This document shows, piece by piece, positions 57,029 to 64,000 of a stretch of DNA of 64,000 bases. The position numbers were made by a program, and so were the translations under genes. This DNA is from Amycolatopsis vancoresmycina. GTDB taxonomy: Bacteria > Actinomycetota > Actinomycetes > Mycobacteriales > Pseudonocardiaceae. The notes beneath the pieces are model-generated. The model saw nothing but the letters and a program-made list of their open reading frames with translations. It searched no databases and was not told where the DNA came from. Every line of letters starts with the position of its first letter. The first letter of the stretch is position 1. The DNA lies in contig NZ_JNYY01000003.1 in the NCBI RefSeq assembly GCF_000716785.1, positions 379,797 to 443,796 of the forward strand. Direction: 5' to 3'.

Positions 57029-57450
57029 GTGGCCTCCCGCAGGACCGACGCCGCTTCGCGCGGCGCCGATGCCATGTAGTCACCGACCCGCTTGACCAGC
57101 CGGCTCATTTCGTAGGCGATCATTTCCACGTCGACGTTGTCCGCGGCCAGCACGGCGAGGCAGGCACCCTGGCCCGCGGCCGAGACGAACAGGTAGCCGC
57201 GCTCCATCTCGATCATGTTCTGCAGCACCGGGCCGCGGTTGAACTGCTTGCTCACCCCCTTGGCCAGGCTCTGCAGGCTGGAGGCGATGGCCGACAGCTG
57301 GTCCGAGTCGTCCTTGCCCATCCCGGCCGACTTGCCGATCAGCAGCCCGTCGGCGGACAGCACGATGGCGTTCTGCGCGCCGACCACGCGGTTCACCATG
57401 TCATCGAGCAACCAGTTGAGATCGGGTTTGGGGTTCCCGTACTCGTTCAT
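57025..57450 (-). CDS. Roadblock/LC7-domain protein (CvnB type)
   Basis: A 141-residue roadblock/LC7 protein, probably a dimer regulating the partner GTPase: LNWLLDDMVNRVVGAQNAIVLSADGLLIGKSAGMGKDDSDQLSAIASSLQSLAKGV. It resembles MglB-type GTPase-activating proteins. The gene starts at ATG 57450, 54 bases after the kinase stop, and overlaps DUF742 by four bases. Confidence 0.94.
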   Translation of the reverse strand: MNEYGNPKPDLNWLLDDMVNRVVGAQNAIVLSADGLLIGKSAGMGKDDSDQLSAIASSLQSLAKGVSKQFNRGPVLQNMIEMERGYLFVSAAGQGACLAVLAADNVDVEMIAYEMSRLVKRVGDYMASAPREAASVLREAT

Positions 57451-57504
57451 TCGACGTCAGACCCTGACTTTCGGTATGTGGACTTTCCTGTGTGTGGTCG
57501 CGGA

Positions 57505-59907
57505 CTACGCGTCGTCCGGCCCGCCGCGGCCGCGGCGGGTGCCCTTGTGGAACGCCGCGAGCGTGCGTGCGGTGCCTTCACCGGGCGCCACGACGTCGTC
57601 TTCGCTGTCGTCGGGTTCGTTCTCGAGCTGGGCGACGAGGTTCTGCTGGGGCTCCCGCCGCGGCAGCCGGGGCCGGTCGTCGGTCGGCTGGACCTGCGGG
57701 TCCGGCTCGGCCACGGCCGACGGCTCCGGCGCCGCCGCCGGGACGGACGGCAGGTCGTCGGGCGAAGGGAGCGCGCGTGCCGGGTACGGCCTCGGCTTGG
57801 TGTCTCGCTTCATCGGGATCTGGCCGCTGAACGAGCTGGGCGTGTCCATCGTGCGGAGCGAGCTTTCTGCTGCCTGCGGCGCGGGGGCACCCACCGGGGC
57901 GAGGACCGCCGTGTCCTCCGCCGGCGTGGTGGCGGGAGCGCCGTCGTGGTCGGCGTTCTGGCCGGCCAGGTGCTGGGTGGGGATGAGGACGGTGGCGCGG
58001 AGGCCGCCGTAGCGGGACGGGTCGAACGTGACGGTGATGCCGAGCCGGGCGGCCAGGCGCGCGACCACGAACAGGCCGAGGCTGGAGTCGGCCCGCAGCG
58101 CCATCGCGTCGAACTCGGGCGCCTCGGCCATCATCGCGTTCGCCCACTCGCGGACGCCGTCCTTCATGCCGAGCCCCTGGTCCGAGACGTCGACGACGAC
58201 ACCGCGCGCGACCATCCGGCTGGTCACCTCGACCGGCGAGCCGGGCGGGGAGAACGACGTCGCGTTGTCGACCAGCTCGGCGACGAGGTGGATCGTGTCG
58301 GCCACCGCGGCGCCGACGATCGCGACGTCGGCCACCTGCTCGACCTGCACCCGCGCGTACTGCTCGGTTTCCGAGACGGCCGCGCGCAGGACCTCCATCA
58401 GCGTGACGGGCTTGCGCCAGCGGCGGCCGGGCTGCTTCCCGCCGAGGATGATCAGGTTCTCGGTGGTGCGGCGGGCGCGGGCGGCGAGGTGGTCGAGCTG
58501 GAACAGCGACGCCAGCTGCGTCGAGTCGTCCTCGCGTGCTTCCATCTCGTCGAGGATCTGCAGCTGCTGGTGGACCAGGACCTGGTTGCGGTGCGCGATG
58601 CCGAGGAACACGTTGTGCACACCGCTGCGGGCCTTCGCCTCGCTGGCCGCGGCGTTGACGGCGGTCAGCTGGGCGACGTTGAACGCCTCGGCCACCTGGC
58701 CGATCTCGTCGCGGCCGTGGTCGAGCTGCGGCAGCTCTTCGGAGAGGTCGACGGATTCGCCGCTCTTGAGCCGCTCCACGATGTTCGGCAGCCGGTTGCG
58801 GGCGAGGTCGAGCGAGTCGTTGCGCAGCCGCGCGAGGCGCGTCATCAGGGCGCGGTCGACGAGCGAGCGGGACACCCGCACCGCGACGATGATCGCGGCG
58901 AGCGACGCCAGCAGGGCGACGATGCTGCCGATGATGACGTTGCGCAGCTGCGCGTCACCGGCGTCGATCGCGGCCGCGGAAACCTTGTCCGCCTGGGTGA
59001 TCGCGAGGTCGTTGAGGCCCTGGGCGACCTGGGTCGTCGCGTTCTCCCAGTCCGTTTCGGACACCGGCACGGTGTTCTGCTCACCGGTCGACCACGGGCC
59101 GTGCTTGACGATCGCCTCTTCGGCGGTCGCCAGCTGCCGCCAGGCCGTGCTGGTGGTCAGTGCCTGGTACTTCTGGCGGACACCGGGGTCGAGGAACGGC
59201 GCGATCTGCGCCAGCTGCGTCCGGTAGAGGCCGGACAGCCGGGCGAACTGGGCGAAGTCGTCCGGCGCGAACGTCCCGGCGGCGAAGGCGGTCGAGGCCA
59301 GCGACGTCTCCCGCGACATCATGTCACCGGCGCGGAAGACCGAGGTCGCCGTGATGCCACCGGTCGCGGCTTCGGCGTCGGGGACCACGCGGGCCTGGGT
59401 GTCGAAGAGGTTGGACGCGGTGTCCATCACGCCGTTGTAGTAGGAGTTGACCTGGGCGCGGTCGATGCTGCGGAAGCTGATCTGCGAGCGCAGCACGGGC
59501 AGCTGGTCGAACTGCGACTTCAGCGCGTTCACCTTGGACGCGATCTCGTCGGGCGCGTTCGAGATGGTCGCGGCGAAGGCGTCCTTCAGCGCGGACAGCT
59601 TTTCGTCGGTGGCCTTCTGCTGCTGCTGGAGCCGGGCCGGGCCGAGGCCCGGGTCGTCCAGGTACTGCAGCGCGGTCTGGCGTTCCTTCTGGAACTCGGC
59701 CAGCGCGGTGGCGGCGGGGATCGACACCTCACGCACGGAAGCCGCGACGAGCCGGACGTAAACGCCGTTGAAGAGGAAGTAGGAGGAGACCGCGATCCAC
59801 AGCACCAGCAGCGTCACGCTGGGAATGAGAACGGTCCTGGTCAGCCTTTTGCGGATCGACTTGTCGTACGGCTTGTCCGACTCGTCCCGGGGGTCTTTGT
59901 TCAGCAC
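57505..59907 (-). CDS. Conservon sensor histidine kinase with NIT domain (CvnA type)
   Basis: An 800-residue membrane kinase. TM1 (VLIPSVTLLVLWIAVSSYFLF), an extracytoplasmic nitrate/nitrite sensing-type helical domain (about residues 55-310), TM2 (NVIIGSIVALLASLAAIIVAV), HAMP-like region, then a dimerisation helix VFLGIAHRNQVLVHQQLQIL and HATPase_c with AELVDNATSFSPPGSPV and VSDQGLGMKDGVREWAN. The C-terminal ~170 residues are Pro-rich and disordered. GTG 59907. Members do not necessarily signal by phosphotransfer; the partner is the GTPase encoded downstream. Confidence 0.93.
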   Translation of the reverse strand: MLNKDPRDESDKPYDKSIRKRLTRTVLIPSVTLLVLWIAVSSYFLFNGVYVRLVAASVREVSIPAATALAEFQKERQTALQYLDDPGLGPARLQQQQKATDEKLSALKDAFAATISNAPDEIASKVNALKSQFDQLPVLRSQISFRSIDRAQVNSYYNGVMDTASNLFDTQARVVPDAEAATGGITATSVFRAGDMMSRETSLASTAFAAGTFAPDDFAQFARLSGLYRTQLAQIAPFLDPGVRQKYQALTTSTAWRQLATAEEAIVKHGPWSTGEQNTVPVSETDWENATTQVAQGLNDLAITQADKVSAAAIDAGDAQLRNVIIGSIVALLASLAAIIVAVRVSRSLVDRALMTRLARLRNDSLDLARNRLPNIVERLKSGESVDLSEELPQLDHGRDEIGQVAEAFNVAQLTAVNAAASEAKARSGVHNVFLGIAHRNQVLVHQQLQILDEMEAREDDSTQLASLFQLDHLAARARRTTENLIILGGKQPGRRWRKPVTLMEVLRAAVSETEQYARVQVEQVADVAIVGAAVADTIHLVAELVDNATSFSPPGSPVEVTSRMVARGVVVDVSDQGLGMKDGVREWANAMMAEAPEFDAMALRADSSLGLFVVARLAARLGITVTFDPSRYGGLRATVLIPTQHLAGQNADHDGAPATTPAEDTAVLAPVGAPAPQAAESSLRTMDTPSSFSGQIPMKRDTKPRPYPARALPSPDDLPSVPAAAPEPSAVAEPDPQVQPTDDRPRLPRREPQQNLVAQLENEPDDSEDDVVAPGEGTARTLAAFHKGTRRGRGGPDDA

Positions 59908-60441
59908 GGCGGTTCACGAACTCCTGAGTGACGGTCGGCGAGGAATGGGGACCCGGACGAGGAAGCGGACACGACGATGGGACACAGCGGCCGCCGTCAC
60001 CCGTCTTCGCCTCACCCTCCGTGTTGCCGCAGAATCGATCAGGGTCCGTTTTTTACCACGAACCCCTGACCGTCGTTCGGTCCGACCCGGGTTCCGGACA
60101 CTCGTCCGGCTGGTGGCGAACGGCGTTTACTGTGTGCCGCGAGACGATTACCGGCATTTCCTCTGGTACTGGCGCCGCGGGTGAATTCGGGTGGCCGGAC
60201 GCTGGGCCGAACGGGTGAAAGTGAATTCGCCCGGTAGGTCGCGGAGAGTGGTTCGGCGCGAAGGAAAGAAGGGCAGTGGTGGTGCCCGGACGTGCGTTCG
60301 CCGCGGGTTAACTTCCCCGACACATGGTGAGCGAACTGATCGACACCCGCGGCGCCACTGACCTTTACATCGATACGACTATTGTCAACCTGCTTGGACA
60401 TCCTCTATCGTCTTGTCAACTCAGCCGCCAAGGAGGGTGTG
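59908..60441. other. Long divergent intergenic region
   Basis: 534 bases without a gene-like frame; it should hold promoters of the conservon (minus) and alkB (plus). GTGAATTCG occurs twice 40 bases apart (60181 and 60221). AT-richer islands are present near 60040-60060 and 60355-60385. The alkB-proximal part contains a promoter described separately. Confidence 0.45.
60382..60420 (+). promoter_or_regulatory. alkB promoter with flanking direct repeats
   Basis: TTGTCA (60382-60387), 18 bases, TATCGT (60406-60411) fit a sigma-70 promoter. TTGTCAAC occurs at 60382-60389 and again at 60413-60420, bracketing the -10, which suggests an operator for the TetR gene downstream of alkB. The repeats are direct, 31 bases apart. 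Confidence 0.55.
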
Positions 60442-61860
60442 ATGAGCGAAGTGACCGGGACCGTGCCCGCCGGCTCGACCGAACTCTGGCGCGACCGCAA
60501 GCGGTACCTCTGGCTGATCGGCCTCGTCGTCCCGTCGCTGGCGTTCCTCGCCATCGGGCTGCACGCGGCCACCGGGTGGGGCGGGTGGTTCTGGATCGGG
60601 CCCGTGGTGATCCTCGTGATCGTGCCCGTCATCGACCTGCTCGCCGGGCTCGACCGCAGCAACCCGCCCGACGACGTCATCGCGCGGCTGGAGAACGACC
60701 GCTACTACCGCTGGATCACCTTCGCCTTCCTGCCCGTGCAGTACCTCGGCTTCGCCGCCGCGTTTTGGCTGATCGCGCACGGCGGCCTCACCGTCGTGGA
60801 CAAGGTCGGGCTGGCCGTCTCCATCGGGTGCATCGGCGGGATCGGCATCAACACCGCGCACGAACTGGGCCACAAGAAGGAGAGCCACGAACGCTGGCTG
60901 TCCAAGGTCGCACTGGCGCAGAGCTTCTACGGCCACTTCTACATCGAGCACAACCGCGGCCACCACGTCCGCGTGGCGACCCCGGAGGACCCGGCGAGCA
61001 GCCGCGTCGGCGAAAGCTTCTACCGCTTCTGGCCGCGCACGGTGTTCGGCTCGCTGAAGTCGGCGTGGCGGCTGGAGCGCAAGCGCTACGCCCGGCGCGA
61101 CCGCCACCCGTACCGGCTCGGCAACGACGTGCTCAACGCCTGGCTGATGTCCGCCGTCCTGTGGGCGGCGGTGGTGGGGTGGCTCGGCGCCGGTGTCCTG
61201 CCCTACCTGGTGATCCAGGCCGTCGTCGGGTTCTCGCTGCTGGAGGTCGTCAACTACATGGAGCACTACGGCATGCGGCGGCAGCGGGTCGGCGCGCCCG
61301 GGCGGCGCCGCTACGAGCGCGTGAACCCCAGCCACAGCTGGAACTCCAACAACATCGCCACCAACGTCCTGCTCTACCACCTGCAGCGGCACAGCGACCA
61401 CCACGCCAACCCGACGCGGCGCTACCAGACGCTGCGCGACTTCGCCGAGTCGCCGGTGCTGCCCACCGGGTACGCCGGGATGATCGTGCTGGCGCTCGTC
61501 CCGCCGCTCTGGCGCCGGGTGATGGACCCGCGGGTGCTCGCGCACTACGACGGTGACATCTCGCGTGCCAACATCCAGCCCGGCAAGCGCGACAGGGTCC
61601 TGGCCCGCTACGGCACCCGCGTCACGGCGGCCGCCGCCGAAGTCACCGACACCGTCGGCGACGCCACCGAAGGTGGCATGTGCCCCGGCTGCGGGTACGT
61701 CTACGACGAAGACCGCGGCGATCCTCGGGAGGGCTTCCCGGCCGGCACGCCGTGGGCGGCGATCCCGGACTCCTGGTGCTGCCCGGACTGCGGCGTGCGC
61801 GAGAAGATCGACTTCGTCGCGCCGGGGCGGGTGCGCCCGGCCGGGAGCGGCACCACCTAG
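60442..61860 (+). CDS. alkB: Alkane 1-monooxygenase fused to rubredoxin
   Basis: A 472-residue enzyme that hydroxylates alkane termini. About six transmembrane helices with four conserved His motifs: NTAHELGHKK, IEHNRGHHVR, VNYMEHYG and LQRHSDHHANP. After ~390 residues a linker leads to a rubredoxin domain with CPGCGYVYDE (about residue 414) and CCPDCG (about 446), the four Cys iron ligands. Fusing the electron donor to the hydroxylase is known from some actinomycetes (AlkW-type). ATG 60442 has AAGGAGG at 60430-60436. Followed 10 bases later by its TetR. Confidence 0.95.
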   Translation: MSEVTGTVPAGSTELWRDRKRYLWLIGLVVPSLAFLAIGLHAATGWGGWFWIGPVVILVIVPVIDLLAGLDRSNPPDDVIARLENDRYYRWITFAFLPVQYLGFAAAFWLIAHGGLTVVDKVGLAVSIGCIGGIGINTAHELGHKKESHERWLSKVALAQSFYGHFYIEHNRGHHVRVATPEDPASSRVGESFYRFWPRTVFGSLKSAWRLERKRYARRDRHPYRLGNDVLNAWLMSAVLWAAVVGWLGAGVLPYLVIQAVVGFSLLEVVNYMEHYGMRRQRVGAPGRRRYERVNPSHSWNSNNIATNVLLYHLQRHSDHHANPTRRYQTLRDFAESPVLPTGYAGMIVLALVPPLWRRVMDPRVLAHYDGDISRANIQPGKRDRVLARYGTRVTAAAAEVTDTVGDATEGGMCPGCGYVYDEDRGDPREGFPAGTPWAAIPDSWCCPDCGVREKIDFVAPGRVRPAGSGTT

Positions 61861-61871
61861 AATGCCGATCA
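61858..61871 (+). promoter_or_regulatory. Leaderless promoter of the alkB-linked TetR gene
   Basis: TAGAAT (61858-61863) overlaps the alkB stop and lies 7 bases before ATG 61871; this supports 61871 over the ATG at 61862 and gives the regulator its own transcript. Confidence 0.5.
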
Positions 61872-62488
61872 TGAGCGGGGCACTTCCGGCGCCGCCCGAG
61901 GGCGGCCAGCACCGGCGGCCGATCATCACCGCGGCGATCGAGCTGACGGCGAAGTCGGGGTGGCAGGCCGTCACGATGGCCCGGCTGGCGGAGCTGGTGG
62001 GCGTCAGCCGCCAGACCGTCTACAACGAGATCGGCTCCAAGACCGCACTGGCCGAGGCGATGGTCACGCACGAACTCGACCGGTTCCTCTCGGTCGTCGG
62101 TGCCGCCTTCGACCGCCACCCGGACGACCTCGTCGAGGCCATCTACGACGCCGTCCGCGCGGTCCTCGAGCTCGCCGACGACAACACGCTGCTGCGCGCG
62201 ATCGCCTCCGCCACCCACGGTTCGGCCCCCGAGCTCCTCCCGCTGCTGACCACCGACGCGGGCGCGCTGCTGACCCAGGCGAAGGCGGTGCTGGCCGTCC
62301 GCGTGGCCGCCTACCGGCCCCCGCTGGGCGACGACCGGATCGCGGTGGTGATCGACCTGGTCGTCCGCACGGTCCTCAGCCACGTCATGCAGCCGTCGGA
62401 CACCCCGGCCCGCACGGCCGACGCGCTGGCCTGGGTCGTGGCGCGCGTCCTCGGCGTGGCCGCAGCGCCACCCCTGCGGCACACCTAG
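61871..62488 (+). CDS. TetR-family regulator linked to alkane monooxygenase
   Basis: A 205-residue regulator. HTH: RRPIITAAIELTAKSGWQAVTMARLAELVGVSRQTVYNEIGSKTALAEAM. The C-terminal domain is typical of AlkX-like TetR proteins next to alkB genes, which sense fatty acids or alkane products. Direct repeats around the alkB promoter are plausible targets. ATG 61871 is favoured; ATG 61862 is nine bases upstream. Confidence 0.9.
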   Translation: MSGALPAPPEGGQHRRPIITAAIELTAKSGWQAVTMARLAELVGVSRQTVYNEIGSKTALAEAMVTHELDRFLSVVGAAFDRHPDDLVEAIYDAVRAVLELADDNTLLRAIASATHGSAPELLPLLTTDAGALLTQAKAVLAVRVAAYRPPLGDDRIAVVIDLVVRTVLSHVMQPSDTPARTADALAWVVARVLGVAAAPPLRHT

Positions 62489-62503
62489 CCCCCTGCCGCG
62501 GCC

Positions 62504-62551
62504 GGTCGTGAGTGGTAAGGCGGGTTCTAACCCGCCTTACCACTCACGACC
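62504..62551. terminator. 48-bp palindrome, copy 2
   Basis: GGTCGTGAGTGGTAAGGCGG begins a 23-bp arm (62504-62526) that pairs with 62529-62551 around a 2-base centre. It is the same element as at 33385-33432 and lies between two convergent genes. The stop codon of the hydrolase gene (TAA, 62537-62539) lies inside the element. Confidence 0.9.
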
Positions 62552-63385
62552 GCGTTGGCGCAGGCCGTGCCGGTCCAGCCAGGACGAGATCTCCGCGGCG
62601 ATCTCCTTGGGCCGGTCCTCCTGCGCGTGGTGCCCGGCTTCCCCGCAGGCGACGACGTCGAGCGCGGCGATGTGTTTCGCGCACCAGCGCGCCATCTCCT
62701 CGCCGATGAGCAGCGTCGGCGAGCCCTCGAACGTCATCAGCAGCTTCGGCGTGCGGTCGCTGGCGGCCAGCCATCCGTCGTAGGCCTCGATGCGCGTGAC
62801 CAGCTCCGCCGGGTCGCCGCCGAGGGGCAGCTGGCGCGCCCAGGCGAGGACCGGGCGACGGCTTTCGGGCGTGGGGAACGGGGCGAGGTAGGCGGCCAGG
62901 TCCGCCTCGGCGACGGGGGTGCGGACCCCGCCGGTGAACGCCTGACGGATGAACAGGTCCTGCGTCAGCACCATGTCCTCGCCGGCGCCGGGCGTCCGGA
63001 TCCTCCGCGACCGCTCGGCCGCCTGCGGGGACAGGTCGGTCCAGGCCATCGGCTTGACGATGGTTTCGAAGAACGCGAGCCCGCGGACCCGGTCCGGGTG
63101 CCGGGCGGCCCAGTCGAAGGCGAGCGCGCCGCCCCAGTCGTGCCCGACGAGGACGACGTCGTCCAGGCCGAGCGCGTCGAACCAGCGGCCGAGGTGGTCG
63201 GCGTGGTCGGCGAAGGTGTACGCGATGTCCGGCTTGGGCGAGCGGCCCATGCCGATGAGGTCGGGGGCCAGCAGCCGCCCGCCGCCGACGTGCGGGAGGA
63301 CGTGGCGCCAGCTGTGCGACGAGCTGGGGTTGCCGTGCAGGAAGACGATCGGGGTGCCGGTGCCGGTTTCTTCGTGGTGCAGCAT
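62537..63385 (-). CDS. Haloalkane dehalogenase-like alpha/beta-hydrolase
   Basis: A 282-residue alpha/beta-hydrolase with the haloalkane dehalogenase layout. FLHGNPSSSHSWRHV supplies the halide-binding Asn, VVLVGHDWGGALAFDWAARHP the nucleophile Asp and stabilising Trp, and AGHHAQEDRP the catalytic His. It resembles the DhaA/DmbA group. ATG 63385 follows GGAG by 8 bases; an in-frame upstream run belongs to another frame's gene. Its stop lies inside the palindrome at 62504-62551. It is next to an alkane monooxygenase, consistent with handling of alkyl compounds, and is paired with a MarR gene upstream. Confidence 0.9.
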   Translation of the reverse strand: MLHHEETGTGTPIVFLHGNPSSSHSWRHVLPHVGGGRLLAPDLIGMGRSPKPDIAYTFADHADHLGRWFDALGLDDVVLVGHDWGGALAFDWAARHPDRVRGLAFFETIVKPMAWTDLSPQAAERSRRIRTPGAGEDMVLTQDLFIRQAFTGGVRTPVAEADLAAYLAPFPTPESRRPVLAWARQLPLGGDPAELVTRIEAYDGWLAASDRTPKLLMTFEGSPTLLIGEEMARWCAKHIAALDVVACGEAGHHAQEDRPKEIAAEISSWLDRHGLRQRGREW

Positions 63386-63390
63386 GGTTT

Positions 63391-63825
63391 TCACTCCAAT
63401 GGGGTGTCGAGGAGCAGGGTGAGCTCGCGCGCCAGCGCCGCGGTGCGGTCGCCGTCCCGGCCGCCGAGGGGCGCGAGGAGCCGGTCGAGCAGCTCGGCGA
63501 CGGTGGCGATCGCCGGCTCGACCACCTCGCGCCCGCGGGCGGTGAGGCCCAGCCGGACGGTCCTCGTGTCGGCCGGGTCGCGGGTGCGCTCGACGAGACC
63601 GTCGGTGTCCAGCGCGCGGGCGAGTTTCGAGACGTAAAGCGCTTCCAGGCCGGTGTGGTCGGCCAGTTCGCGCTGGCTCGGGCGCTGCCCGGCGCGCTCC
63701 AGCCCGGCGAGCGAGGACAGGAAGACGTACTGCGCGTGCGTCAGCCCGAGGGGGGCGAGGGCCCGGTCCACCGCCACCCGCCACTTGGTGGAGAGGCGCC
63801 AGACGAGGTGTCCCGGAGTGCTCAT
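63391..63825 (-). CDS. MarR-family transcriptional regulator
   Basis: A 144-residue winged-helix regulator: LTHAQYVFLSSLAGLERAGQRPSQRELADHTGLEALYVSKLARALDTDGLVERTRDPADTRTVRLGLTARG. It ends 5 bases before the dehalogenase ATG and is co-transcribed with it. The start ATG 63825 is leaderless: TACTGT (63833-63838, minus strand) lies 7 bases upstream, overlapped by tandem repeats likely to be its operator. Confidence 0.92.
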   Translation of the reverse strand: MSTPGHLVWRLSTKWRVAVDRALAPLGLTHAQYVFLSSLAGLERAGQRPSQRELADHTGLEALYVSKLARALDTDGLVERTRDPADTRTVRLGLTARGREVVEPAIATVAELLDRLLAPLGGRDGDRTAALARELTLLLDTPLE

Positions 63826-63834
63826 GCCAGATAC

Positions 63835-63864
63835 AGTACATGGCTACTAAGTACATGGCTACTA
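63835..63864. promoter_or_regulatory. MarR operator: tandem 15-bp direct repeats
   Basis: AGTACATGGCTACTA occurs twice without gap (63835-63849, 63850-63864). Each unit is also an imperfect palindrome (AGTA...TACT). They overlap the -10 of the MarR gene, the expected place for autorepression. Confidence 0.8.
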
Positions 63865-63901
63865 TTTCGGACGAAAGGTCTCGGGGTGGTCTGCCGCGGC
63901 T

Positions 63902-63926
63902 GTCGTGAGTGAGAAACAGTGTTCTA
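63902..63926. repeat. Half of a third terminator palindrome, interrupted
   Basis: GTCGTGAGTGAGAAACAGTG (63902-63921) followed by TTCTAA is the left arm of a variant of the 48-bp palindromes. The expected right arm is absent; foreign sequence starts at 63927. Confidence 0.7.
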
Positions 63927-64000
63927 AGAGCCTGTTCTTGAACTTAGGTGCGTTGGGTGAGGCGGCGGCTGGTGATGCGGATGATGCTCCAGCGGACCAT
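63927..64000. mobile_element. Edge of an IS5-like insertion sequence
   Basis: From GAGCCTGTTCTTGAAC at 63927 the sequence changes and encodes on the minus strand the last residues of a transposase. It starts right after CTAA, which fits the YTAR target of IS5-group elements. The rest lies beyond the window, so the family is tentative. Confidence 0.6.
63944..64000 (-). CDS. Transposase C-terminus (partial, window edge)
   Basis: Eighteen codons and TAA (63944-63946) on the minus strand read MVRWSIIRITSRRLTQRT. The pattern (MxRWxxIRxxxRRL) resembles the C-termini of actinobacterial IS5-family DDE transposases. The start lies past base 64000. Whether the element is intact cannot be seen. Confidence 0.55.
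   Translation of the reverse strand: MVRWSIIRITSRRLTQRT

Overview
The window is about 72% GC with strong G/C preference at third codon positions. It looks like a chromosomal segment of a Pseudonocardiaceae actinomycete, most like Amycolatopsis. The evidence is gene order: hrcA-dnaJ2-rsmE, phoH-ybeY-CBS-(cytidine deaminase-like)-era, recO-uppS, smtB-zur, glyS, dgt and dnaG follow the order of the Mycobacterium tuberculosis Rv2374c-Rv2343c region. Conservon genes, an ECF41 sigma pair, mycothiol-type enzymes and many leaderless starts (TAnnnT 6-7 bases before the start codon) also fit. No genus-level marker such as 16S rRNA is present, so the genus is an inference.

Layout. 0-1.1 kb: end of a TPR protein. 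1.5-14.7 kb: the conserved housekeeping block (heat-shock control, rRNA maturation, Era, RecO, UppS), interrupted at 9.7-12.6 kb by a cluster of small Pro/Gly/Gln-rich membrane proteins (three CD225-like, one DUF2752, one RDD). 14.8-17.5 kb: a permease/DUF1980 pair converging on smtB-zur, probably a zinc module. 17.8-20.2 kb: an exported membrane-anchored protein and two class F sortase-like proteins. 20.3-27.3 kb: glyS, an ABC exporter with a DesK/DesR-like two-component system, a DUF218 protein and dgt. 27.3-35.2 kb: an accessory block between dgt and dnaG (serpin, polytopic membrane protein, DinB, VOC, TetR, two carboxymuconolactone-decarboxylase-like proteins, ABC permease, ECF41 sigma factor). 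35.3-38.9 kb: dnaG, a hypothetical, a trans-aconitate methyltransferase-like gene, a 56-aa protein and tRNA-Asn.

38.9-64 kb is accessory. It starts at tRNA-Asn with a decayed IS982-type transposase. It then carries a cyclooxygenase-like haem peroxidase with a Cys-rich membrane partner, a GH9 cellulase with CebR-like boxes, a GH43 enzyme, and a DUF1996 protein with an internal duplication. Next come a bicupin and TetR, a second ECF41 sigma factor behind a 19-aa leader, and a three-gene unit of DMATS-type prenyltransferase, haem-oxygenase-like diiron protein and nucleotidyltransferase. The block ends with a complete conservon, an AlkB-rubredoxin fusion with its TetR, a haloalkane-dehalogenase-like hydrolase with a MarR regulator, and the edge of an IS5-like element.

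The most unusual non-coding signals are two multi-hairpin arrays of different sequence that share an exact 21-base period, and a 48-bp palindrome present at two loci, with a third variant apparently broken by an insertion sequence. The regulatory layer is rich: ECF41-type promoters (TGTCAC[A/G]-N16-[C/T]GTC), TetR and MarR operators, CebR-like boxes and many intrinsic terminators can be read directly.
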